From an uncultured Microcaldota archaeon (GTDB lineage Archaea > Micrarchaeota > Micrarchaeia > Anstonellales > Bilamarchaeaceae), in NCBI GenBank assembly GCA_903835325.1, contig CAILMU010000061.1, positions 1 to 54,742 of the forward strand: a DNA stretch of 54,742 nt, written 5' to 3'. Each line of letters begins with the position of its first letter. The first letter of the stretch is position 1. Under the pieces are notes generated by a model, which saw only the letters and a list, made by a program, of their open reading frames with translations, did no database searches and had not been told where the DNA came from. A program made the translations under genes and the position numbers. This document shows positions 25,901 through 33,854 of this stretch, one piece after another.

Positions 25901-27961
25901 TCGAATTCGGTCCTTGGGCAGCCCAGCCGGGACGAATTGAAGAACAGGAGCGCCCTCGTCCATGCGACATGCCCGAGATGCCTCACAGCCGTCCATATAA
26001 GCAGCCTGAGCGGGACGGATAATGCGACCTTTGTCAACGAGGTGAGCGACATCTTCGGCGGCAAGGACTGTTTCGGGCTCGCAGGGAATCCGGTCGGAGG
26101 GCAATGCGACATGCAGGTCGCTGATGACCCTCTGCTTGGCGTGGACCTGGTGATCTTCGATTACGGGGTGCAGGAAAACCAAAAAGCGTATGCTGATGCG
26201 ACAAACCCGAAAAAGAAGGCGGATGCCGTCCTTCTGGACTTGGAGAACAGGGGATCCTACCTTCTTCAGAACTATAAGAAACCGTCGATAATCTACGATT
26301 TCTGGGTAGGGCAGGATATCCCCGGCAATGATGAATACCATGCCAAACTCGCATGGAATGATACCGAGGTCCGGCAATTGTTCAATGAGATAATCAACAA
26401 GGAGGACGGATTGGTGGCTGCCGGGATCAACGGGATATTCTATTCGCGCATCGCTGAATTCGGGCCGCTGGACTGGTCGAAACTGCAGGCGCAGGATGGA
26501 AGCATCCACGAGGCGATGTGCTCGCTCAGCAACGCATCCACGAGGATGGTGGCGCAGAAGCCGATGTCGTTCTTCAAGCGGGTATATGCCTCCGGCAACG
26601 TGAGCTGCGTGGATTGCACGGCCGACGACCTGTACAGCGGGAAATGCAATATGAACTGTTCGGATGGCACGCAATGCCTGCCTGGAGCGGATGTGAAGCC
26701 GCCTTACCTGGTCAGGTGTCCGGATGACGGCGTCCCTGAGCCATGCACGCCCTGCAACGAGACAGGGAAGACCTACACGTGCAGGGTGGAATACGACAAT
26801 GGCTCGGTGATCGTGCAGGATGTGGATTCGAAGGATATGAACACCGACTCATACGCCGATGTCATCTCAGGCCTCAATCCGCCGGATAAGTGCTGCATCA
26901 GCAAGGGCGGGACGAACTACACATATATGCAGCAGTCTGTGACGCTGAGCGTCGATGCGCCGATCGCATTCTCGAAGACCGGGGACACGAACATAGACTG
27001 CTCTTTCCCCTCGGCCTCATCGCAGAAACCCAGCGACTCGCAGTTCTGCAATGTGAAATCGATGGCTACCAATTACCGGGTCTCCTGCTTTGACAAGACC
27101 ACTTATGCGAACCTTAACAGCAAAGGCGCATTCAAAAACGGATTCGACTTCAATATCAACTACAACCAGCTTGGCGGCACCGGGAAGACCGGCGACTTGC
27201 CGGGGCAGGTCAGCCTCGGCAATATTTTCAAGAGCGGTTCTGGAAACCCCTCGGCCGGCGGCACCCCGAACGGAGTGATCACAAGCCCCGGGGCGGCGTT
27301 AGCGCAGGATCCCTGCCTTAGCAGCATGATATCCTCTTCGGGAGGCCATGTCAGGATAGGTTCAGGAAGCGGATATTCAGCGTCATCGCAACCGGTCGGA
27401 CCAGGAGGAGTGACCCCTGGCGGGACCGGGCAGACCGATTCCGGAACTGGTACGACGGAATGTCCGCCGGAGGTGTTCGCATGCTCAGCCGCGGCATCGT
27501 CTTTCGAGAAGGATGCCGAGATCAAGTGCAAAGCGTATATCGCCGATTGCAAGGTCCACCCGTACAACTACACCGCTACGGGGATATACCAGTATTGCTA
27601 TGGCGAGGACAGCTGCCAGCTGGCATATGACCGCTACTGCGCCAATGTCACGAAGAAATACGGCGCAGACGCATATTGCAACAACAATTGCTGCAAGAAG
27701 AGCTGTGAAACCTTCTGCTCAGGAGCCGGAGGAACGTCTTGCACGACCACCTGCCAGGACGGCCCGTGTCCGCCAGAAATGAAGCTTTGCCAATGCGCAG
27801 TGCAGACCGGGGGTAGTTGCGTCAAGGACTGCAAGGATGCGATCGGTTCGAGCAGTCCGATCGTCAACCCGCCATACCCATGGGCGCCTGGAGGCGCTCT
27901 TGCCGGCAAGAGCAACGATCCCTGCGGAGTCTATCAGAAAACAACGGAGACACCGAAATAG
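22940..27961 (+). CDS. Cluster gene 8, copy A: giant Cys-rich lipoprotein
   Basis: This is a 1673-residue exported protein. The lipobox LIAGC puts the lipidated cysteine at residue 19. The protein is rich in Cys and in Asn-x-Ser/Thr sequons. About residues 770-1215 look like an alpha/beta domain with repeated strands: GAIPILDLSD, GAVIVVVQDSN, VDLVIFDYGVQEN, KPSIIYDFWVGQD and GINGIFYSRI. This suggests a TIM-barrel or glycosidase-like fold, but I cannot assign catalytic residues. A Gly/Ser/Pro-rich linker (about 1410-1510) leads to a C-terminal Cys-rich module ending in PPYPWAPGG and NDPC, conserved in copy B. It is the last gene of the operon, and the trm56 remnant follows 10 nt later. Confidence 0.85.
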   Translation: MKILPIAISLMAFLLIAGCLEMPKNYSCCLKVNASDPQDKCVMYNSSDPDHPIDLSANTTSCNVTAGTCNITTKAGGINFVGAFPVIIAVPYPPETTLLQICTEAAPQKCIDPECSAMVCGDFEYTPKLGSSAEEMEKGLPNPPETSAAINLYHGQCKIMPMDYKLANVFENSPSYLNRFRLGIGSSFEEYSAYSTFFPTSDKFCNANPLGTIDRYENYLTAAETVYDPVKEINDSCVSDKNPSETPLSFKLGSLNIGGDGNLKTGYKNANFIRQVVFPWYSDQAGGGNHATPSSSNGKPLYAIDTHDFTGEKIAYMTPYSRPDTKFYGTELQKVYMDGAFEFDLWVISVNNKLDQLNVGPEPSMPAVCKNCFDTCNESITCMKSSIYQQYCQDYWDNSDAWAAKKKAAEDAVTKALGQKPKEAPRGAYECDPLNPTECMSARCDTQDYSRINLFTRDQEVALPCSHSKVNETRFGGNVTEYDVITCKPSIMNQGAGGKPVFSTAKADYLQGNGDYATSDAGDIVLFSFPFSKYPPDHVVAHTETNLFGTSSASDAGCVDPARCVQGAYPAEYKTDGKPVVGYTVMNRDEFPKTMLAQICNLQEGQDYQVVEVNDDTACGISEYAPENACLIVKDPNLPVGKNTCNIMYGNCGTGFLATDVGPHEMNYYGGNPLIVYNGLVRTFGKSSIFIPIWHGDPHGPGSYINNYGYANTIFPEEIRPQFVKDLEIKYNNTGYDYECLKTPSPESGLPPITDCLAGISNAPKEIVLINGFGTCNFNYSSRELETEYPVTKEYGWCDSCSLATLAYQKVERRGVPYVPLNEVGFSSISGSASVYKIDRSSGTPATLISPEVFEESQLNDPYQTTPICSWNPGYHIGSSIPSGQMNCSSNRDFEPYHKNNPFYIQAPKEVPEATYLKNQMARLLQSGAIPILDLSDKSNWEPGDAGIDLGSALQQGVTAVQIAAGGKDPVAKLVYNIGAVIVVVQDSNSVLGQPSRDELKNRSALVHATCPRCLTAVHISSLSGTDNATFVNEVSDIFGGKDCFGLAGNPVGGQCDMQVADDPLLGVDLVIFDYGVQENQKAYADATNPKKKADAVLLDLENRGSYLLQNYKKPSIIYDFWVGQDIPGNDEYHAKLAWNDTEVRQLFNEIINKEDGLVAAGINGIFYSRIAEFGPLDWSKLQAQDGSIHEAMCSLSNASTRMVAQKPMSFFKRVYASGNVSCVDCTADDLYSGKCNMNCSDGTQCLPGADVKPPYLVRCPDDGVPEPCTPCNETGKTYTCRVEYDNGSVIVQDVDSKDMNTDSYADVISGLNPPDKCCISKGGTNYTYMQQSVTLSVDAPIAFSKTGDTNIDCSFPSASSQKPSDSQFCNVKSMATNYRVSCFDKTTYANLNSKGAFKNGFDFNINYNQLGGTGKTGDLPGQVSLGNIFKSGSGNPSAGGTPNGVITSPGAALAQDPCLSSMISSSGGHVRIGSGSGYSASSQPVGPGGVTPGGTGQTDSGTGTTECPPEVFACSAAASSFEKDAEIKCKAYIADCKVHPYNYTATGIYQYCYGEDSCQLAYDRYCANVTKKYGADAYCNNNCCKKSCETFCSGAGGTSCTTTCQDGPCPPEMKLCQCAVQTGGSCVKDCKDAIGSSSPIVNPPYPWAPGGALAGKSNDPCGVYQKTTETPK

Positions 27962-27971
27962 CGTAATTGCG

Positions 27972-28262
27972 ATGCGGATCGGAATCCTCCGTCTCTTCCA
28001 CCATCTTCCGCGGGATGAGCGCATCTCCACGCATGCGGCGCTTGTTGCCCGGGCCTTCGGCGCCACGCCTATTGTTTATAGCTTGTTCATAGGCGAGCGC
28101 ATGACGGTGGTCTCGAACCGGGTGTTCCGCGCATCGCCGATTGCTGGACAGGATTGTTGGATTGCTTTGTCGGATAGGATTGCCGAACAGGTAGACCGGC
28201 CTGAAAAGTATTTCGGGAACGCACCTGCCATCATTCCTTCTCGCTCTCAGGCGGGCGTATAG
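27972..28262 (+). pseudogene. Truncated, frameshifted trm56 remnant
   Basis: The first 37 codons closely match the intact trm56 at 45523, including LPRDERISTHAALVARAFGA; by hand count about 72 of 93 nt match. An 11-nt net insertion before position 28109 then shifts the frame. In the shifted frame 28109-28147 reads GLEPGVPRIADCW, against GLELSVSRIAERW in the intact gene. After that the similarity is lost, and the SAM-binding half of the enzyme (VVGSE, QPHSEVAAL) is absent. A 96-residue open frame remains but cannot encode a working SPOUT methyltransferase. It marks the end of cluster copy A, and its 3' end overlaps the end of gene 1 of copy B. Confidence 0.85.
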
Positions 28263-31200
28263 GGGACGGAGGCCTAAGCTCCTGGGAAGGGAGGGAAGGA
28301 GCCTTGTATGTCTCGAATCCAGGCATCTCCAGCCGGAGATTGGTGCCCGGCGCATGCGAAGGCGCATCCGGGGTCCGGATGTATTCCTGCTTCATGCTCT
28401 CGAAACCGGCCATCTCGGCCTCTGGACGCTTCCTCATCTCCATGAAATGCTTCTCCCACTCAGGAGGTTCGCCCGGGGCGCCCCCCGCCGGCGCGCCTGC
28501 CGGGGCATGGATCTCCGGCTCCAGGGGCTTGCCGGTGGTCATGACGAAATTCGTGAATCCTATCGCGAGATCGAATGAATTTATCCTGCGGTACATCCCT
28601 TCCTCCTCGGCCTGGCGCTGGTCGGAGGCTCTCAGCTCTGCGGTCGCGTGGGCGAGCTCTGCGTTCGCTGATTCGTGCATGTCGAGCAGGCCTATATTGG
28701 CCGGTTCATGGTGGTTCACATAACCGAGGACAGCGACCGCGTCGTTGGCCGCTCCGCTCACTATCTTCCCCACATCCAGGTCAGGCGGAGCCGAATAAAG
28801 GGTGGGGGTTTCCAGCGCGCGCTCGGTCGCACCATGGTGGTCCCCTGCGGCAATGAACAGGTCGCCCAGATTGGTCACGAAAGAGCCCCCGGCGACACCC
28901 GGGCCCATCTCGGGTTCTCCCCTGATGAAATGCTCGCCGACCCAGTTCTTTGAATCTGTATCGGTCCGCTGGGCGAGCTCATAGCCCGAGGACATGCCCC
29001 GCGCTGGATCGCCGGGATCGGCCAGCAATCTCCTTGCGCTCTGCTCGAGCACGGCCTGGTTTATCTCCGGATCCTTGGCGCCGGCCTTCTCGACCGCCTC
29101 GTGTATCTTGCGCTCCTCCTCTGCCCTGCCGCTTGTGCCCCTGTCTTCGGCGATCCCCGCCAGATCCTTCTGGAAATTGGCCAGGGCCGGGTGCGCCTTG
29201 TAATAATCGTCCATCACATTCTCCATGAACATGCCCCTGAACTCCGCGTTCGCATAGTTCGCGTTCTGATGCGCCTCGATGACCTGGTCGCGTTGCTTGT
29301 TCGCGCTTTCGAAGAATCCGCCCTGCCCGAGCCAGCAATCCTTGGGCAGGATTTCGCGGGCGAACGCCATCGCCTCGTTCTCCTTGGCTCCTGTGAGCTC
29401 CTTCCCGGTCCTGCCGTCGCGGACTATCGGCCCGCCCTCGGACTGCTCGAACCTCAGCTGATCTGTGCCCAAGCGCTTGATTCTATCCGGGTCCTTCGCG
29501 ATATCGATCCCGATATCATTGACGCCCTGGTTCGGAACGTTCGCCAGAAGTATAGCTGCCTGCGCATCGCTCAACCTCTCGCCGGTGTGCGCATTCGATA
29601 TCGATCCATCCGCCTCGCGCCTGAATGTGTTGGCCAGAATCTTCTCTTCGGCAGTGCCGGGGGTCTCCATCCGTGCGATCAGGCGGTCGTCGCTTATGAC
29701 CAGCAGCCCGGTTTTATCGAATGGATCGGTCCTGCCGAGTGAGACTTCGATGCCCTGCGCGGTCAAGGCATCGCTGCGCACGCCCAGGCGGCCGTCACGC
29801 GTGAATGCGACTCCGAGCCCGAGGTGCTCCTTATCGGCCAAGTCCATCGATATCCCGGTGTGGGCTGCGTATGCGCCGACCAGGTCTCCGACGGTTATCT
29901 CCTTGCGCGCAACCCCCGCCGGGCCTGCGGCCTCGGCATGGAGCGCGGCCGAGAGGGTGAGCGGATTGGATTCTGTGCCGACGATATCGCGCTTCACGTC
30001 TATCTGCAGCGAGTTCAGGGCAGTGACCCTTCCGGCGGAATCCCGCTCGACGCTGTATGACATGCCTCCGCTGGTGGTCACCCGGTTCATATTCGGATCC
30101 GAGACCATGTCCACTTTCTGGTGCGGATCGATCACGCCCATTATCTGCGCGAATTCCTTGCTTCCTACAGCAGACCGCTGCTGCTCGGTCACCAGGACTT
30201 TCGAGATATTGCCGGATTCATCGCGCCCGAGCGTCATGAGCTTTCCGTCCGGCATGCCGACCATCACGGCATTGCCCGATGAATCGCGTATGACGCCGTA
30301 TGTCTTGCCGTCCGATGAGGTATATGTCGATGGGAACGGCCCGCCCTGGGGCGGTTGCGATTCCATGGCTTCGCGGACTCCGGCCGGGAGCCTGCCGTAC
30401 TGCGGGCTGCCGCCTTCGATGAGTTTGGCATTGGTTTCGACATATCCGTGTACCATCATGTTGCCCTTGTCATCGAACTTGACCTTCCCATTTTCTACCA
30501 ATGGGATGGCTTCCACGGTCCTGCCATCCAATGTCGGCATGAGTATCTGCTTCCCTTCTCTCAGCGCCGGCCCCACAGCATCGGCGCTCAGCGCGCTTTC
30601 GGGTATCTGGTTCCCGAGCTTCTTGAACTCGTCCGTCCCGGCCATTATCGGCCTGGGGACGAGACGCTGGTTGCCGAAAGGGTCGGTTATCACGTCCTTC
30701 ATCTGGCCGTTCACTTCCATGGCGACGATTTTGTTGTCCTTAAGTTCGGCCCTGGCACCGCTCGAGCTCATGGCTATCCCGGTGATGGAGATAGGCGCTC
30801 CATCCTTCGGCAGGGAGCGCGAATCAAGGTATACGATCGTCCCGCCGACATTGAGCTGTACATAATTGGGGACATTCCCTTTCGCGCCTGGCGGGCCTGG
30901 TTCGGTCACGATGGCGCCGTTTTTCACCTGCACTATCTGGCCGTTGATGAACGCGAATCCGGTCTTGGCCTTGGCATCGCCGCCTTCGAGGAAAAGGCCC
31001 TGCACCTGCTTGCCCTCCATATTCAGGCTCATCTTCTGCGCATTGGACAGGTCGACATTCGTCTTGGGAGAGAGGGCGCGGACATTGAGCGCCGAATCGA
31101 GCGCCGCAGCTTTCCTCTCCTCGGCTTTGCGCATCTCATTGGCGTTAGCGACCGAGCCCTTGAACATGTTATCGAAAAGGAGGCCCAGGATCGGAACATA

Positions 31201-32556
31201 ATGCAGGAATTTCTTTATCGCTTCGTGGTCAGACCTGTCTCCGGTGGAGACAACACCTCCCTTGGCGTCGCGCGTCTCCTTCCCGCTCCCAGCGCCGAAC
31301 GGAACGAAAGCCGGGAGGAGGAACTGGTAGAGGTTCGATGTCCGAAGCGCCAGGACGAGCATGTTGCCAAGAGCGCTCCATGCATCCGCGCCTGGCTGGG
31401 CTTTCTGGGGCGGCGCGCTCGCAGTAAGGACCATGTTCCTGCCCAAGCCAACGAAAGGCACGACCCCTCCGACGATCCCGCTCACGCTCCATTGGGAAAG
31501 CCCTTTCGGGCCCCCTTCACCCGCGAACGGTTTATCATACCATGCCACTTTCGATTTGGCTGCCGGCGTAACTCCAGTCGTTGACCTCTGGACCTGGCCT
31601 ATCTTGCCTCCTTTGGCGCCGGCTGGGGGCGCTCCGCCTTTGGCAGGACCTGCCGGCGCCCCGCCGCCTTCGGCTTTTGCTTCGCCCTCCTTCGCCTCGC
31701 CTTCGCCTCCGCCCGCGAACTCCAACGAAGTGCGGGCGTATGCCATGATGATAGAGCCCCAGTTGATTGACTTGCCGCGCATGCGCGCCTCATAGCGGAC
31801 GTGCTGGCCAATACGCGGGGTCGAAAGGTCGAAGGCGCCGAACGGGTTCCGCCCGGAGACCTGCAACGCACCGACGAGCAGGGCGAGGATTATCAGGAAC
31901 GGAAGGCAGAATTCCACAGAGCCCTTGTCCTTCGCCTGCGGGGGCTGGGGGCAGTAAGGCACGGTGGCGACTGCCGGCAGGAGCGAATACGTCTCCGGCA
32001 TGAGTATCTGCCCCGGGACGAAATTCCCCGGAGGCTGCGGGGCGGCGCTCAGGCTGGTCGGGATGGCGGCGTTCTTGGATGTGATATTCAGCATGTCAAG
32101 GCACTCCTGGAACCCGCATCCGTTGCTGAAAGGGCAGTAGAAGAAGATGAATCTCTGGCATATGGCGTTCTGGGCGTTGTCATATGGCGAAAGGTTGAAG
32201 GTCGCGATGCCGTTTTCGTCGGTGTAAAGGAGCCAGAGCTCTTTGTTATACGGGACATAAGCCAGTATTGTCGTGTTCTCCACCATCTGCCGGGTTGGAT
32301 TCGCGCTCGAGTTGGTATAATATAGCGCGACCTGCACGACATGATGCTGGCTGTCCACGAAAGCGGTCATGCCCGTATCCTGGTAGCTGGCGATGGAGAG
32401 GCAGCTCGGGCATTCGCCGGAATTGAAAATCTGCGCATAGTTGCCGGCGCCGGATTGGAAGACGAGCCCCTGGGGGACGAGCGGGTATGCGGATGCTGCC
32501 TGGACCATGAGGAGGATGAAAAGAAAGGGCGCTTTCGATGCCGAGCTCAGCTCCAT
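28231..32556 (-). CDS. Cluster gene 1, copy B: large membrane-anchored protein
   Basis: This 1441-residue paralogue of the protein at 11337 has the same plan. A signal peptide (about 1-24, ending AASA) is followed by an exported domain with GECPSC and YCPFSNGCGFQEC. A membrane anchor lies near 215-235 (CLPFLIILALLVGALQ), followed by a very long C-terminal region. It carries a Gly/Ala/Pro/Lys low-complexity insert (about 279-322) that copy A lacks. Beta-rich segments follow, for example GFAFINGQIVQVKNG near residue 532. Later parts have repeated strand-turn sequences and Glu/Lys-rich helices. The tail is Pro-rich (RPPSPIRPPESEKE). The start at 32556 is chosen for its 26-bp distance from the central TATA box; 32568 is the alternative. 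No PadR gene follows it. Confidence 0.85.
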   Translation of the reverse strand: MELSSASKAPFLFILLMVQAASAYPLVPQGLVFQSGAGNYAQIFNSGECPSCLSIASYQDTGMTAFVDSQHHVVQVALYYTNSSANPTRQMVENTTILAYVPYNKELWLLYTDENGIATFNLSPYDNAQNAICQRFIFFYCPFSNGCGFQECLDMLNITSKNAAIPTSLSAAPQPPGNFVPGQILMPETYSLLPAVATVPYCPQPPQAKDKGSVEFCLPFLIILALLVGALQVSGRNPFGAFDLSTPRIGQHVRYEARMRGKSINWGSIIMAYARTSLEFAGGGEGEAKEGEAKAEGGGAPAGPAKGGAPPAGAKGGKIGQVQRSTTGVTPAAKSKVAWYDKPFAGEGGPKGLSQWSVSGIVGGVVPFVGLGRNMVLTASAPPQKAQPGADAWSALGNMLVLALRTSNLYQFLLPAFVPFGAGSGKETRDAKGGVVSTGDRSDHEAIKKFLHYVPILGLLFDNMFKGSVANANEMRKAEERKAAALDSALNVRALSPKTNVDLSNAQKMSLNMEGKQVQGLFLEGGDAKAKTGFAFINGQIVQVKNGAIVTEPGPPGAKGNVPNYVQLNVGGTIVYLDSRSLPKDGAPISITGIAMSSSGARAELKDNKIVAMEVNGQMKDVITDPFGNQRLVPRPIMAGTDEFKKLGNQIPESALSADAVGPALREGKQILMPTLDGRTVEAIPLVENGKVKFDDKGNMMVHGYVETNAKLIEGGSPQYGRLPAGVREAMESQPPQGGPFPSTYTSSDGKTYGVIRDSSGNAVMVGMPDGKLMTLGRDESGNISKVLVTEQQRSAVGSKEFAQIMGVIDPHQKVDMVSDPNMNRVTTSGGMSYSVERDSAGRVTALNSLQIDVKRDIVGTESNPLTLSAALHAEAAGPAGVARKEITVGDLVGAYAAHTGISMDLADKEHLGLGVAFTRDGRLGVRSDALTAQGIEVSLGRTDPFDKTGLLVISDDRLIARMETPGTAEEKILANTFRREADGSISNAHTGERLSDAQAAILLANVPNQGVNDIGIDIAKDPDRIKRLGTDQLRFEQSEGGPIVRDGRTGKELTGAKENEAMAFAREILPKDCWLGQGGFFESANKQRDQVIEAHQNANYANAEFRGMFMENVMDDYYKAHPALANFQKDLAGIAEDRGTSGRAEEERKIHEAVEKAGAKDPEINQAVLEQSARRLLADPGDPARGMSSGYELAQRTDTDSKNWVGEHFIRGEPEMGPGVAGGSFVTNLGDLFIAAGDHHGATERALETPTLYSAPPDLDVGKIVSGAANDAVAVLGYVNHHEPANIGLLDMHESANAELAHATAELRASDQRQAEEEGMYRRINSFDLAIGFTNFVMTTGKPLEPEIHAPAGAPAGGAPGEPPEWEKHFMEMRKRPEAEMAGFESMKQEYIRTPDAPSHAPGTNLRLEMPGFETYKAPSLPSQELRPPSPIRPPESEKE

Positions 32557-32606
32557 AAGGATAAACATCAGTTAAGCCTTTAAAAATGGCAATGATAAAT
32601 ACCAAT
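32557..32606. promoter_or_regulatory. Divergent promoter, copy B
   Basis: This 50-bp spacer has the AT box TTTAAAAA (32579-32586) at its centre, about 25 bp from both chosen start codons. TAAACATCAG and TAAGCCTT are shared with the copy A spacer at 15101-15119. Confidence 0.55.
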
Positions 32607-33854
32607 ATGCGCTGGGCCATCATCCTGCTGCTCTTATTCGGAGCTTCATTCGCAGCCGGCACTGACGTCTTTCTCCTCATCTTCCCTTTTGCTGTCATCA
32701 TAGTCGCGATAATCCTCGCCCTTCTGCGCATGGCGGCGGACACATTCTCCCTGCCAGGGCTATCGGCGTATGTCAAGACAGAGCTGGGCGAGCTTTTCGC
32801 AGGCGTGATACTCGCCCTCATAGTATATGCGTTCATCATCAGCTCGGACCAGCTCTCGACACTGCTAACCGGGCAGAGCGCGACCATGCTCGCCGAGAGC
32901 CATTTCGAGAGCCTCGTCACGCAGTATTATATCCCCACATTCCTGGGGATAATCCGGATAGGCACCCAGCTCAAGGCGATGATATCGTTCAGCACCAACC
33001 AGGCCATCCCGGCGCTATGGATGTCGTGGGGCTGGACGATAAGCAGCTATGGTGGCCTTTCTCCGCTCCTCTCGAGCCTGACCATGGCCGTCCAAGGGCT
33101 CTCTAATAGTATACTATTGTATGAATCGGTGCTTCTTCTCCTGCGGTTCTCCAGCGCGATCATTCCGACGATAGTCCTGCCTTTGGCCCTTTCCCTGAGG
33201 CTGATACCCTTCACGCGCCAGGCAGGAACAGCCCTGACTGCGATCTGCATATCGGTCCTTGTCATCTTCCCATGGTCGGTGGTGTTCGTGGACCAAATCC
33301 ACAGCCAGGACGTGGTCCCATACCCTAACCCGGTGGCGGGTGGCGCGGTCGGGAGGATAATCTCGAATCTCGGGATCAACTTCCCATCATCGGAAGTGCT
33401 CGAGTTCCTCTGCCAGAACCATGCGTTCCGCTTCTTCCTCCAGCTCAACGAGCTCGGGTGGGTGGGGGTCCTCTGCCCGCCGACTTGCCTAGCGATAGCC
33501 GCTAGCGTATGCGCCGGGACAGGCCCGGGTTATGCCGCCTGCTTCGGAGCGGCTTTCTGGGCATGCTTCGAGACCTGCTTCTGGCTGATAGTCCTGGTGG
33601 ACTATCCGGTGACCGTCCTTGGCGCCCAGCTGATTTACAACACGATAGGGACCTCTTTCATCAATGTCAGCTCTTCCCAGGCAGGGTCGATATTCGATGC
33701 CATGTATCCCTTCATGGCGGCGGTAAACAATCTCGTCATGATGGGCTACGTGGATGCGATCATAATAGGCGTGTTCACGATAGTCGGGGCAAGGGCAGTC
33801 TCGGCGGCGCTTGGCGGCGAGTGGTCCATGATACGTTTCCAGAGGCTGGTCTGA
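32607..33854 (+). CDS. Cluster gene 2, copy B: polytopic membrane protein
   Basis: This 415-residue counterpart of the protein at 15146 is very similar along its length. It shares LPGLSAYVKTELGEL, IIRIGTQLKAM, CISVLVIFPWSVVFV and the tail ALGGEWSMIRFQRLV. It has a signal peptide and about six to seven membrane segments. I chose the third possible ATG (32607, MRWAII) because copy A starts with MRWQM at the same place, and because it lies about 25 bp from the TATA box. Starts at 32586 and 32592 would fall on the TATA box itself. The loop before the last helices is rich in Cys (CPPTC, CFGAAFWACFETC). Its stop overlaps the next start by 1 nt. Confidence 0.85.
   Translation: MRWAIILLLLFGASFAAGTDVFLLIFPFAVIIVAIILALLRMAADTFSLPGLSAYVKTELGELFAGVILALIVYAFIISSDQLSTLLTGQSATMLAESHFESLVTQYYIPTFLGIIRIGTQLKAMISFSTNQAIPALWMSWGWTISSYGGLSPLLSSLTMAVQGLSNSILLYESVLLLLRFSSAIIPTIVLPLALSLRLIPFTRQAGTALTAICISVLVIFPWSVVFVDQIHSQDVVPYPNPVAGGAVGRIISNLGINFPSSEVLEFLCQNHAFRFFLQLNELGWVGVLCPPTCLAIAASVCAGTGPGYAACFGAAFWACFETCFWLIVLVDYPVTVLGAQLIYNTIGTSFINVSSSQAGSIFDAMYPFMAAVNNLVMMGYVDAIIIGVFTIVGARAVSAALGGEWSMIRFQRLV

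Larger units (their letters stand above)
11337..28230. repeat. Tandem segmental duplication, copy A
   Basis: This is the eight-gene surface cluster plus a trm56 remnant. Gene order, strand pattern, stop-start overlaps and the divergent spacer match copy B (28231-46080) gene by gene. The proteins have diverged but align over their whole lengths by eye. Confidence 0.9.

Noticed and set aside
25586..26674. 362-codon minus-strand frame inside gene 8 of copy A
   Set aside because: It is antisense to a conserved lipoprotein domain, has Arg/His/Pro-rich composition and no recognisable motif. Copy B has no matching frame.
27972..28262. A functional second Trm56
   Set aside because: It lacks the SAM-binding knot half and is frameshifted after codon 37.
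29465..31584. Long plus-strand open frames (over 400 codons) opposite gene 1 of copy B
   Set aside because: They lie wholly antisense to a gene supported by homology with copy A, have Ser/Arg/Pro-rich shadow composition, and follow from GC-biased codon use.
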